A stretch of DNA of 64,000 nucleotides, taken from assembly GCA_032629725.1 (NCBI GenBank), contig JAFEVB010000015.1, forward strand, positions 1,984,001-2,048,000, written 5' to 3'. The stretch is from Gremmenia infestans. Lineage: Eukaryota > Ascomycota > Leotiomycetes > Helotiales > Hamatocanthoscyphaceae. This document shows, piece after piece, positions 11,351 through 23,118 of the stretch. A model generated the notes under the pieces. It was not told where the DNA came from, did no database searches, and saw only the letters and a program-made list of their open reading frames with translations. Numbering within the stretch: the first letter of the stretch is position 1; each line of letters opens with the position of its first letter. Position numbers and translations under genes: made by a program.

Positions 11351-13454
11351 ATGTGGATCTCCATCGCACTCACGGTTGTGGCAGTAGTTCTGGCGCTTCT
11401 CTGTCGCCTCGTTCCCCGACTGCGACACAACAAGGCCAAGGCTGAGAAGACTGGCCTGCCGGTGTTTTGGACTCGTAAGTTCAAAAAATATCTCCCTAGT
11501 CCTGGAATTTGACTGACTCCATCAGCTTGGCCTACTTATGGTCTCTTTACCTACCTCAACCTATTACTCCTCCCAGTAGCCAGCCGAATCCCGTGCATAT
11601 CCACGTTAAATTGGGTCAGGTGAGTCAAAAATCTAGCCTTGAGGGGCGAAGCTCATTCTTACAGATTCCTCGATCGTGGACTGTCATGGACGTCTCTCCG
11701 CGAGATGGAAGACAAACATGGCGATACCTTCATGATCGTCTCCCCATTCAACATTACCATCAAGACTAGCAATGCTGAACTTACATCTCAAGTTATAAGC
11801 CGAAGAACTGGTTTCATCAAACCCACTGCCGGATACAAAGTGATCGACATGTACGGGACGAGCCTCCTATCAACCGAGGGAGATGCATGGAAACGACATA
11901 AGAAGATCACGGGGCCGGCATTCTCTGAGAAGAGCAACAAGCTTGTATTTCAGGAGTCTCTGAGACAAACAATGGGCATGATCAATTTTTGGCAGACTCA
12001 AGAGAACAATAACAACAAAGTCTTCACGGTTGAAAAGCTTGCTGGCAACTCTGCAACACTCAGCTTTAACGTCATATGCGCTGCCGGGTTTGGTATTCCA
12101 CAGATATGGCCTGGCGAAAATGAGACTATGATCGCCAGAGAGGCAGTTCCTGGATTCAGCAACGTGTTCCCAGGACAAGGTCATACCATGACCCTCGGGG
12201 AATGTCTACAGCGTCTATTGCCTGGTGTTATCTGGCTTTTCTTATGCCCCCTCTGGCTACTAAGTGAGTACTACTATGGTCCTGTATTCTGGCAAAACTA
12301 ATGCAAAACAGAATATTCTCCTTTCAAACCAATGAATAAGCTTTACAAATGCTACGAGGAGTGCGGCAACTACTTTGACGAACTCGTGGAACTTGGAAAA
12401 AAGAAATTAGACCAAGGCGAGAACGATGGCGAAACTATGAATTTGGTTGGTAGGTTTTATTGTTGTATTCCTCCTTAGTCTAAATGACTAACAGATTCTA
12501 GGCCTGATGCTTGAAGGCTCCGAAAAAGCATCCCAGAATTCCAAGTCATCTGATTCGAACAACGCACAACTATCCAAAAGCGAGATCACTGGTAATGCTT
12601 TTATCTTCATGTTCGCCGGCCACGAGACTTCCGCGAATGGTATCCACTTCTCCCTCCTCCTACTCGCCATGTATCTCCATGAACAACTACGTACACAAGC
12701 CGACATCGATCGCATTGTAGGAGACATGCCGCCGTCAGTATGGAATTATCAAACTTATATGCCTCGACTATACAACTCCATGGTTGGCGCCGTACTCAAC
12801 GAACAGCTTCGTCTCATCCCTGCCATCCCCAATATCCCCAAGCGTACCGTTGGAGACCAGAAAGTTCAAGTTGATTGCCGAGAGTTTATTGTTCCCGACA
12901 ACACCTTCGTTCTCCTAAATGTCGTAGGATCAAACCGAAACCCCAAATACTGGCCCAAAGTCCAGTCTCATATCACCGGAAAGGACAATGATATGGAAGA
13001 TTTTGTACCTGAGCGCTGGCTCCCCAAGTATCAGGTTATCGACAGCGAGAATAAGGCCAAACACGAAGATACGAATGGGTTGGAGACTACATCATTCGAG
13101 ACATCCTCATCTGGATCGCTTGTCAAGCCACCCAATGGCGCATACATCCCTTTCTCTCTTGGCCATCGCGCTTGTCCTGGTCGACGGTTTGCTCAAGTGG
13201 AGATCACTGCTGTCCTGTCTGCGATCTTGCAGAAGTATACAGTTGAGCTTGATGTTAGCGAATGGGCCGATGATGAGCAACTTGCGCAGATGAACAACGA
13301 GGAGAAGCGAAAGCTGTACCATAAGGCTGTTGTGAACGCCGAGAATGTAATCCGGAGATCTCAGCAGGTCATTACACTCAAGCTTAGGAAAGGTGACAAG
13401 GTGCCAGTCCGATTTGTCGAGAGGGGTTCAGAGAGATTTGCTGGCATTGTATAA
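11351..13454 (+). CDS. Cytochrome P450 monooxygenase
   Basis: This is a microsomal heme-thiolate monooxygenase. Five exons (11351-11474, 11526-11619, 11665-12263, 12312-12449, 12502-13454) join in phase to give 635 aa. An N-terminal hydrophobic anchor (residues 3-21) is followed by basic residues, and a second hydrophobic stretch lies near 50-70. The I-helix oxygen-activation motif is FAGHETSANG (about 354), the K-helix ExxR is EQLR (about 419), the PERF-like motif is FVPERWLP, and the heme loop is FSLGHRACPG with the Cys ligand near residue 543. At 635 aa it is longer than the usual 500-530, partly because of the N-terminus and an insert before the heme loop. The substrate and CYP family cannot be assigned. 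No biosynthetic cluster is evident next to it. Confidence 0.94.
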
Positions 13455-14840
13455 GTGTCAGGGGAGTACAATGCTTTATTGTGGACATTCTTCGCATTTG
13501 CTTGGGAGTTTGCATATACCCCGGCGTTGGCATCAAATTGCGTTTGTATATGATGAGATCTAGTAGTCAATTTGCTTCTTGGCTTGCCATTTGCTTCCTC
13601 AAAAATTGCATACATATGAGTCGGCACCCCACTAGCCAGTCGTTGTCTTACTACGAGACAGCGAACACAATACTATGATTCTTTACCATAAAAACCTTTT
13701 TCCCACATTGCTAGTAATGCTATTTGTCTTCTAACATATCTCTGCTATTATTTTCCATTTCCTTTTTCTTATTTCCATATAATTGTAAAATAAACATCCC
13801 CTCCTGAAACCGGAGGGAAAATGTAAAAATACTCTCGCTACTCCAAATGCACACTTGACAACTTTGACATAATTTACGCATCGCATGATTTATATATGCC
13901 ATTATAAAAATGCTGGATTGTGTTGTTTTCGTTATAACAAACACATTCATTCGGAATTCTCACACTGTGTGTGGTATAGTTTGACATGCACTTGAAGATA
14001 TTTCGTGACTACCGGACTAGGATCACCAGGGCCGACAAGGGTCGCACAGGATACGACAAACAGAATGTGAATAGATGCAATACGCACTAATTTAGGAAAT
14101 AGGTAGCGTCTATAACATCGCGTCGGCTCTGTTCTCTCTCTCCGCACTTTTCCAATTTCTTTGCACAAATTCTTTTTTGGTTTATCAACCCCCATGCTCA
14201 GCCACTGCTTTCTCTAGTAGCATTGTATGGATATAAACACTCCGAGAAGCAACTGTATTGCCCTCATATGCTCCGGCCTTTCAGAATACTAATTCTAAAA
14301 AGGAAGATTCAACTTATTCCACCACTTCTTGGCCTCGACACACTTTCTAGACACTCCTAACGTGGATACATAGACAGTCAAGCATATATCCTCTGCTATC
14401 TGTGTACTCGTTCTGTGCTTCAGTCTCGCCCACTTGCTTCTCTTACACGCAAGTCTTCTGCCCTTCCTAGGTTACTTTTCAACGCCATTGCTCTTACCAG
14501 TCTGCTCCGGCACCCCTTGGTCTGCAACAATACAATAAATCAAATCCTAGTCAAGAGTTCGTCTAGAATTGATTAGTAGAAACCTTGTACCTTGCCCAAC
14601 TTTTCGGTGCTTTGTACTTTCCTTCCTGGCTTCCAGCACGAATATAGGATCACGTGAGTTTATTCCCCAACACTATATCATTTCTTTGTATAAACTCCAA
14701 CCCACGTCGTTAGAGACTTTGCTTTCCATTCGTTGACCTCAAGCCTGTTACACAATATTTAGAAAGATATCGTGCAATAAACACGGGTAGTCCAAACCAT
14801 ATACCATGCATATCTGGCTTGATGCTGACAATACCGTAGA
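13455..14840. other. Intergenic; holds one copy of an 80-bp repeat
   Basis: No gene is supported in this A/T-rich stretch. It contains the left copy (14041-14120) of a block found again at 17584-17663. The last 300 bases have the mixed C/T-rich look of a promoter and leader for the next gene. Confidence 0.55.
14041..14120 (+). repeat. 80-bp dispersed direct repeat, left copy
   Basis: It matches 17584-17663 in the same orientation with 14 mismatches and no gaps by eye (about 82%). The core begins GATACGAC and ends GTAGCGTCT. The two copies lie on either side of the 14.8-17.5 kb gene, which suggests past local duplication. Confidence 0.75.
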
Positions 14841-17510
14841 ATGAATCCCCCAAAAGCCTTGAGGTCCTTACCAAAGGAGTTTAAAGCACCTTGCAACTGC
14901 TCCTCTTGTCTTAATTCATTCCGTTCCCACGAGCAAGGATTTCATTTCGTCGCATACTCGACTAAGCTCTCTGACAACGAAGCCAAGAGCATAGCAGCTG
15001 AACACCTGAAGATCATCAACGACAACTGCGAGTACCTCCGTCAACAATGGACCAGCTTGGGAAATACCATCGTTAGTCGGTGGAAGAATAAGAGCGCAAA
15101 GCAGAGGGCCGCGTGCCTTACGAGAGCCGATCCCAAGCTTTGTGAGAAGCCTTGGTTCACACTTCGCACGCACACAGGCGAGGTCAAGATTGGCAATCAA
15201 GCAGAAGCCGCAAAATACCGCAATGCGTTTCTTCTTGACTACATGAATGTTGATGGGCTCAAGAGAGATGAGCTGAAACTGCTCGGGCTGATTCAGAATA
15301 GAGCCCTCAGCACCCCTGAGCAGTGGGCTGAATATGACAATCAGAGGACTTTTTTCATCTGGCATTACGGTTTTGTTGCTATCAACTTCTCTAGGCTTTG
15401 CATGGTTATGCATGGTCCTAAGTTCGGTACACTTACACAGTGGGAGCCAGATGCGGCACACAGAGGTGACATCCTTGGATTCCCTCGAGCACAACTCTTG
15501 CTCGAAGCTCAGGCGACTGGATCGAGAATCCTCAGAAAGATCGTCGAGGAGCTCGTACAGGGGTTGGATCTAGCCTCGTCACAAAAGAATGCAGAGCCGC
15601 TGCCTCAACTGCAATTTAAGAGCTTCAAACGGCTTGATTTGTGGTCCACTTATACCAACCAGCCATACTGCTCCCCGCCCACGTTCGATACAAGTTCGAT
15701 GCTTGAGAAGGCACAATCACGACTTGATATGAGCAGTGACCATCTTTGGCTTTTGCAGACAGATCCCGATTATCTGCGCGAGGCAATCAGGGTAGTTGTC
15801 AATGGCCTCCCGGACAGACATCCTAGAGAGAGCATCTTCCATGCTGTGGGACTGACTGTTTCGCAAAGCATTTGGCACTATTGGTGTTGGAATTTCATAG
15901 TCGCGGTATTTAAGAATGTACAAGACATGGAGAGAAAATATGCTGGCCGCATCGAACTAGGAGACTCACTACCAGAAGACTACCATAAAACTTTCCAAGA
16001 GCTCCAATTTATCCTCAATTTCCGTGTCAACTACCACCGCGAAATCTTGGCTGGAAGCTTAGCTCTTCGGGCTAAGTATCACGACGAGTTCAAATACAAC
16101 TACGAGCAACATTCGACAATAGTGACTATTTCTTCAAAATTGAAACTACAAGGTATTCTTGAGAGGGATCCCGTGTTCTATGCCCTGCATACACTCATTT
16201 CGCCAGGTACGGCCAAAATGGGATCTATTGAGTACAGCACTCGATGGTCCTTTCTTGAGGAAACTCTGGCAACGAATCCAAAGCATGCTAAGCGCCTCGA
16301 CGAAGAGCTGTACACCAACTATACGGACTATGCAGCGGCTCAGGAACTACAATTTGCGCTCCAATTCCATATACCTCAGCCTGTAGGCGGACAAATCGTG
16401 GAGATTGATCAGGAGGACTTAAAAACAAGAGCAGAAGCAGATGAACTGGGTACGTGGGCTATTTCCCTTGCTCTCAACTCCACGTTGCAGGTTTTGGAAA
16501 GCACGTTGGGCAACAAGGCATCAGCAAAACGGTCATGAATAAAGGAAGTGCTAACGCCTTGTACTACAGGGCGCTCGACTCTGATGACGAAATATATCGC
16601 GAAGATCCTCTTTGAAAAATATAGAGCTTCTCCCGACCAGAACATCACGAATGCCTTTGAAACTTTCGTGGGTGCATATGATGCTCATCTCAGCGATGCG
16701 ATGCCCCCCTCTGACCAGACGAGACTGGATCGGTTCGATGCCATCAAAAAGGCTATGAATGAAGTCTGGACTCAGGTGAGGTATAAACGCAAAGACGTAT
16801 TTGTTAAGAACGGATATCCAGACGAAGCCATTGGTTTTGATTTACAAGTGCTCAATGCCGCTTCCGAATCAGCATACCTCGACATTGCTGCTGCCGAGCG
16901 CCAAAAGCTGTTAGATAAGCTACAGAAACGCTCTGTAATTCATATCCCATTCCGAGAAAGCCAGACTATACATGAGACGTCTAGACAGAGCAAAGCTGAC
17001 TTTCTTTCTCTACAGGCCCCAAGCGCTCCCGCCACTCCAGCAGAATCCTGGGAGCAAAAAGACCTGCCGGAAGAAAAGATTCCGACAAAGGTGGAAAAGC
17101 TGAAGACGCACGCTCCACAGCAGCCTCAAGAAGTTCCTGATATCGTACAACTGGCGATTGTAAATCCACCTCCACTGGCTCGTATCGAAATCCCAGTCAA
17201 GGCAACCAGTCTAGGTATTCTGAACAAGATGTACTCTAGGGAGGAAAACCACAAAGCTATTGGCTGGGACCAGTTCGTAGCAGCCATGGCTGACGCAGGC
17301 TTTTCCTCTCGTCAAATGACTGGATCCGTGGTTGTGTTCAAGCCAGTGGAGGGCAATCAGTTTGGCTGGACAGGACGTATCAATATCCACCGTCCGCACC
17401 CGGTGGATAAGCTTTACAAAATCCCATATAGGATAATTGGTAAGAGGCTTGCAATGGAGTTTCAAGGTTGGGGAGAAGGAGCCTTTGTCGAGAGACCGAA
17501 GGAAGAATAG
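14841..17510 (+). CDS. Large fungal-specific protein with a HicA-like C-terminal domain
   Basis: Two exons (14841-16449 and 16570-17510) join in phase to give 849 aa. The 120-nt intron removes an in-frame stop. I do not recognise the N-terminal 600 residues. They start with a Cys-containing patch (PCNCSSCLNSF), are helical and Trp-rich, and are of the kind common in large fungal-only families. The last 80 residues form a distinct module: a Trp-Asp-Gln helix (WDQFVAAMADAGF), a GS-V-V-F-KP strand, IHRPHP, then KRLAMEFQGWGEG. This order (helix, strand, strand with His-Pro, helix) resembles the small dsRBD-like fold of HicA/YcfA proteins. That resemblance is inference from pattern only. A decayed copy of this module lies just downstream. 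Confidence 0.8.
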
Positions 17511-17583
17511 GCCGAGCGCGTTTTGAATTGTGTTGTAGATGTTGCTGGATATCTTCTTTTTGGAAACCCCCTTCTTGTAATAG

Positions 17584-17663
17584 GCCGCACTAGATACGAC
17601 ATATAGAATATGAATAGCTGCAATACGCGCTAACTTAGGACATGTGTAGCGTCTCTAATATCG
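17584..17663 (+). repeat. 80-bp dispersed direct repeat, right copy
   Basis: This is the partner of 14041-14120. It lies just after the large gene and about 40 bases before the decayed copy of its 3' end. Confidence 0.75.
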
Positions 17664-17699
17664 GTTCTCGACGCCGATCCAAATATTTGTCAAAGAGGA

Positions 17700-17997
17700 A
17701 AACATGCACGTCTTCACCAAGATGAACGACATTGTCTAGAATAACTTCGTGGGCGCAATAAAGGACGCAGGGGTCTTTGCCCAGCAACAGACTGCTTCGC
17801 ACGTCGTGTTCAAGCCTGCTGAGGATAACACGTATGGCTCAGCGGGACGCGTATTATTCGATCGCCAGCATCTCGTGGCAAAGGTTGATAAGACTCAGCT
17901 GAGGAGTGTAGGGAAGCGGATGGCGAAACATTTTGCAGGCTGGGGAGAGGGAACATTTGCTGTGAACCCAAGAGGCCGGCCCGAGGAGGCCACTTGA
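17700..17997 (+). pseudogene. Decayed duplicate of the HicA-like C-terminal module
   Basis: The translation from 17704 runs MHVFTKMNDIV, stop, NNFVGAIKDAGVF and so on to the end. It lines up with the C-terminus of the preceding gene: AGF against AGV, VVFKP against VVFKP, HPVDK against LVAKVDK, GKRLAMEF against GKRMAKHF, GWGEGAF against GWGEGTF. The stop at 17737 falls where the parent has Trp, so a G-to-A change would explain it. Only the last 95 residues or so are present. The 3' flanks of parent and copy also share a TTCTTGTAATAG stretch. It might still be read from a later start as an 82-codon frame, but I think it is a relic. Confidence 0.75.
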
Positions 17998-18060
17998 ACT
18001 ATTCTGGATACATCCCGCTATTTGGACATTGTCTTTTCATTTCTTGTAATAGCAGATTTC

Positions 18061-18646
18061 TTGGATAATGACATTTTGGAGAAGTACTGTACTACAAGCT
18101 TTTGAATGTGATTACCAACTACCGCGAGACAATCTTTCACTGCCAAACATTGCACAAATAATGGACAGAACTGACTTGGACATGAAGCATTCAACGTAGC
18201 AAAAAGAACACGCAAAAGTATAAGTACAACCCACGTATTGCAAGACTATTCGCAAGGGGCAAAAACGGAGCGCAGTACAGTAGCTCCCTGCATGACAACC
18301 CAGGAACACGTTGACGAATCCTAGTCGTCTGCGGTACCTGAAAATTGTATGACGATGACTATGAACCTAATTATTAATAGTAAGATTCCGAAGGTAAACC
18401 AAGGCGCCGACAATAACAATACTATCTCTTTCACTTGAGGTTATTCACGACAGACTTTTGACTAACATTCCCATCATACCATAATGATACCTCGCTTCTC
18501 GCTGAGACCGTACTGTTGATCCATACCAGGCCGAGCACGTTAATAAATAGCAAGCATTCGCCAAGACATCTACAGACTCCACTACCGCGCGCGCCCCTTG
18601 TCATAATAATACCTACTTAAGCAAGAAGGATCCATACCGCTTCGCA
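18061..18646. other. Intergenic
   Basis: Nothing recognisable. The final 100 bases look like a leader for the next gene. Confidence 0.5.
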
Positions 18647-20096
18647 ATGGCCACTGGCGAAACATCTTCTTCTGCCAAACCACCACCACCACCAGCAGGT
18701 CAAGGAATCCGCAGATCCTTCACAGTCGACGAGAATGCACAGTTCAGACATCGTCTGTCCCAAAGTCGGAATCCGGGTCCGGGTGTAAGGAGAAGCTCTA
18801 CCTTGTCCGATTACTCCTTCAAGGGCTTTCAGTCCTCGACAGATGATCTGCTTCTGCCAAAACCCAGTGCCACTGGCCATGAAGAATCCAGACATGAGTC
18901 TTCTGCGTGGGACTCGGTGCCCCTGGCGTTCGCCCTCTTACCTGCCATCGGTGGAATGTTGTTTACAAATGGAGGCTCCGTGATTACAGATGTTATGCTC
19001 TTAGGACTTGCAGCCGTATTCTTGAATTGGTCTGTTAGATTACCATGGTTTGTTCAATGTCCCGGAATCTGCGAGGCAGCTTCTAATTACATTCAGGGAC
19101 TGGTATCACTCGGCGCAAGCAATTCGAACACGGGAAGAGTATACCGAAGAGGCGGTGATTCACGAGGACATTGATAATGATAATGAGGAAGCACTCAGTA
19201 CCTCGCAGACTACATTGGACGAAGTACCCGAGGAAGAAGACGCTCCTCCTGCGAAGAAATCGAATGGGCGGCTTCTAGCTCGCAAGGCTGCTACGAAAGA
19301 ATTATACAAGCATGAGATATTGGCACTACTTTCGTGCTTCCTCTTCCCTGTCCTGGGCGCGTATCTACTACATACTATTCGAACGCAATTGACGCGACCG
19401 TCTGAAGGATTGGTCTCGAATTATAACCTTACTATCTTCCTACTTGCATCTGAGCTACGGCCCATGTCGCATCTGGTGAAGCTGGTTCAGTCCCGAACTC
19501 TACATTTACAGCGGGTGGTGAACGCGAATCCTTACGATGAGGCGAGTGAGAATGAAAGCGGCGACGTGAAAGATATGCTGCGAAGGGTAGAGGAGCTCGA
19601 ATCACGAACCTCACTCGCCGAACCTTCACTTGCAAAGGATCCTGTGTTCAACAGCAAGCAGTCTGCCATGCTGACAACAGAAGTCAAGAAGACGTTACAG
19701 CCCGACCTGGACGCACTGAACCGCGCCGTACGAAGGTACGAGAAACGCGCAACCCTCCAAACATTCCAAACCGAGTCTCGATTACTCGACCTCGAAGCCC
19801 GACTCAGCGATGCAATATCCCTAGCTGCAGCGGCAGCAAACAATGGGCAGAAGAATCGTGGATTCACAGGAGTTTTCGTGGAATGGGTAGCGACCGCTGT
19901 CGTGCTACCAATTCAAGCTTTCGGTTCGCTCGCAATCCTGCCGTTCAAAACGATCAAGGGCATCGTCAATTATGGCAAGGTGAAGATATTCAGTCATCCG
20001 CCAATCTCAGAGAAGAGTCGAAGGACTACAAATGGGAAGCAGCCTACACATGGACGGGTGGGAGATCGTTTGCAAGGCAGGGTGGCTAAGAAATAG
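18647..20096 (+). CDS. Conserved-looking fungal membrane protein, unknown function
   Basis: Two exons (18647-19047 and 19097-20096, 49-nt intron) give 466 aa. The N-terminal 85 residues are disordered, Ser/Pro-rich and basic (RRSFTVDE, VRRSSTLSDYSF), with sites resembling kinase targets. Hydrophobic segments lie at about 90-130, 205-225 (ALLSCFLFPVLGAYLL) and 395-425. Between them are an acidic linker and a long amphipathic, probably coiled-coil helix (about 255-385). The tail is basic and ends GRVAKK. The pattern fits an organelle or ER membrane protein with a cytoplasmic coil. I cannot name the family. The splice joins RLPW to DWYHSAQ and avoids the longer frame. Confidence 0.78.
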
Positions 20097-20401
20097 AAAG
20101 CCACTTTCCGGTTTCATTCAGATAACCTCTGTATTTGATTTAGCGACGGAGTATGGAGAAGGAGCTTCCCGGTTGAGCTGCTGACCCGTTTTTGGCTGCA
20201 GTTCGACCGGATGGGGTAATATGTGCGAAGAGTTACATCGAGCTTTGAATTCGATACGTCTATCTTTCACCTCTGCCTTTCCTCTTCGCTGGACAAAGAA
20301 GGAGCGATCAAGAACCTTTTGCATTTCCCCAATAACTGCTTCTTTTCTCGGATCCTCTTCCCTCCCGTAAACATCTTCCACAATTCGCAATTATAGCAAT
20401 A
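20097..20401. other. Intergenic
   Basis: A compact spacer holding the 3' end of one gene and the promoter of the next. No other gene is seen. Confidence 0.5.
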
Positions 20402-21684
20402 ATGCCTCTCAAGTCCGACATTATCATCGATGCGGGGAAATTCGACCCCGCTAACAATCCTGAGCGACTCAACAAGTTCAATGAGACAATCATTGCAATC
20501 TTTGACTCCGCAGTAGATTGGTACGAGGTAAAGCTGCGACCTACTTCTCTTACTCTCAGTTACTGATGCTGCTTGAATAGGTGGGAGCTGCAAAATATCG
20601 GCAAATGCGATGGACTGGAGAGACAGGCTTCCCCGTACCGCCCACTCTACCCCAAGGCATCAATATTACAATTCCCTCTCGCGAATCTGGTCGAGATATA
20701 CCTTGCCGATTAATCTATCCGGTGAGCCGCGCAACGGAAGAAGATCGCAAGAAGTGCAGGGGCTCAATTCTTCACTTCCACGGCGGTGGATGGACGTTAG
20801 GTGATGAGAGATCGCAGGATGCTTTATTGCAGTCCTTTGCTGATGCTGGTGATCTCGCTGTTATTTCTGTTGGTTACAGACTTGCCCCAGAAGATCCATT
20901 CCCCAAAGCTCCGGAAGACTGCATGGATGCGGCCGAACACCTCGTCAAAACCTCAGAACGAGACTATGGCGGCCCATTGGAGTTCATTGGTGGGGAGGTA
21001 CGTGAAGATCATCTCTTTGATTCGAAAATAGATTTCATATGATGTTATAGAAAGTTAAGGGATTTGACTGACGGGCTTGCTCCGAATGCGTATGCAATCA
21101 CAAGATTGCTAAAACTACTATTTCTGATATTTCTTTCGTTCAAGATACTTACTGGCCCCTTTAAATATCCCAGAAGCTAACTATTAAAGTCCGCGGGTGC
21201 TCACCTAACTCTCACGACCATTTTCCAGCTCCTCAAGTTCTACCCCGACTTCAAGCTCTCAGGCCTGCTTCTACACTGTGGCTGCTACGACAACACCCTC
21301 CTCCCTCAATTCATTCACATGCTCTACGCGCCCGTACTCCCCCAAAAGCAAACCTTACGCTTCATGCATGGCTTTCTACCTAACATGAGTCCGGAACAGA
21401 AGAAAGACCCATCCGTCTCCCCATTCTACGAAGATTTATCTAAACTCCGCGGCCGCTTACCCAGCGCGCTATTCACGTGCGGGACAGAAGATCCATTGCT
21501 AGATGATACGGTATTGATGGGCACGCGGTGGCTGATGGCGGGTGGAGAGGCGATTGTGAAGATTTATACGGGAACGCCTCATGGGTTCCTTTTATTTTCG
21601 CCAGAGGTGTTGCCCGAGGCTAAGACGTGCTTGCTGCATATAAAGACTTATATCCAAGACCGTTTGGCGGTAGGAGCTTCGTGA
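20402..21684 (+). CDS. Alpha/beta hydrolase, HSL/GDXG esterase type
   Basis: Three exons (20402-20527, 20581-20997, 21190-21684) give 345 aa. The oxyanion-hole motif HFHGGGW is near residue 108, the nucleophile elbow GESAG spans the second splice (Ser about 182), the acid is in GTEDPLLDD (about 282) and the base is in TPHGF (about 312). The order and spacing match the hormone-sensitive-lipase group of carboxylesterases (alpha/beta hydrolase fold 3). It should cleave short or medium acyl esters. No signal peptide is seen, so it is probably cytosolic. The second intron is 192 nt, long for this window, but the joined GESAG motif supports it. Confidence 0.92.
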
Positions 21685-23118
21685 TAGGCGAGATGAGATG
21701 AGATAATATAATCTTCGTTTCGAACTGTGAAAACGGGAATATGTGCGTCGATTCCTTTGATGTGGCGTGGATGAATGTTCATGATATGTTACTAACATTG
21801 AGTTGCGATGAGTGCGCTTGTGGGTTAATGGGAATAAAACTGTGGAAGTCAATACTACAACGTCGAGTCTGGCATCTCGAATTTTCAGCAAGGGATCAGT
21901 GACACCAGCGCCGACCTCATCGAAGGAAGAAACATCTACATAGCAAGCATTGCTAGAAAGATCTTCAGAGCCTCCTCCAGACTCATCATAGTGGGTGTCT
22001 GGGCTTGGGGACTGGTGGATTTGATTTCACTGCCTACTTGACTTGGGTACGAAGGGTATGTGCTTGATGAATTACTTTAATAGACAAGACGATGTACAGC
22101 AAAATAATTGATTTGGATTTATATTCAGAAGTTCACCAGGTTGTGTCGTCGTTTTGAGGTCTCAGATGAAAGAACGTTCACACCCTTTCGAGTGTGAAGA
22201 GCTCTGATTTTGGAGACACAGTTACTATACAGTTGCAACCAAGAGGTTCGTAGGGGGAAGGCACTACCTACCCTCATACAGCGTTGTTGGCCATCGCGTA
22301 TTCGCATATCGTAGTCGCCTACCAACTTCGAGCAATGTTGCGATTCACACTTCATCTTCTCTTCTCTACCAACAGACTGTCAAAGCAAGTTTATCATCCA
22401 AATTTGACCGCAGAACCATACCCTCAAGAGGGATTGATATTGTAGATCGAGGTACAACAGATGTCTGAGTTGAAACGAATGAAGTCCGCATTCACTGTCA
22501 CTTTCTGCAACACAACGTCGCACCTGTCATTACACCGAAGTAACGACAACTTCTAGACCTTATTGCTTACAATTCCAAAATTTATTCCCTTTGTCTCTCT
22601 AATGTCATGATGAAACGTCTTGTAATGCTCTCAGAGTCTGGACTTTTGCCTCGATTCCCCTTTTCAATCTTTTCGCGCTAAGCCTAATATGGGTCTCAAT
22701 AGAGGTATTGAGACCCAGCCACATCCGACATCTCAGCTATCCCTCAATAGCTACGTATCTGAATACCTTCTGAGCAACAGTCCATCAGCTCCAACATGGT
22801 CAATACTATCAACCCCACTATTGAGGGGGAATATTGCTCATATCTTGAGATTTCCCCTCCTCTTTCCCCTCGTTCCTCCACCTCGTCGTCAACCAAACCT
22901 TTCATTGAGTTACTTCAATTCAGTCTCAACCGCATTGATCACTCTTCTTTGTCTCTAAACATAGCATTCCGTTTCTTGGCTTGCGGCAAGACTAACTCAC
23001 CGTCTCGGCCCCTCGTCCTTTGGAAGCAGATTCATCTCCCCGAGCAATATCAAGCCGCAAATCCCTCGAATCTCAACCATACTAGAAGAAATCCGCAGCA
23101 CTGTAGTTCATCTTCACA
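21685..23118. other. Intergenic and long leader of the pheromone receptor gene
   Basis: No gene is supported. It includes a perfect 12-bp inverted repeat at 22690-22717, and from 22800 C/T-rich DNA typical of a leader. Confidence 0.55.
22690..22717. promoter_or_regulatory. Perfect 12-bp hairpin in the STE3 5' region
   Basis: TGGGTCTCAATA and its exact reverse complement are separated by the four bases GAGG. It sits about 400 bases upstream of the receptor start codon. It could fold in the mRNA leader or be a palindromic protein-binding site. The sequence alone does not decide. Confidence 0.5.
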
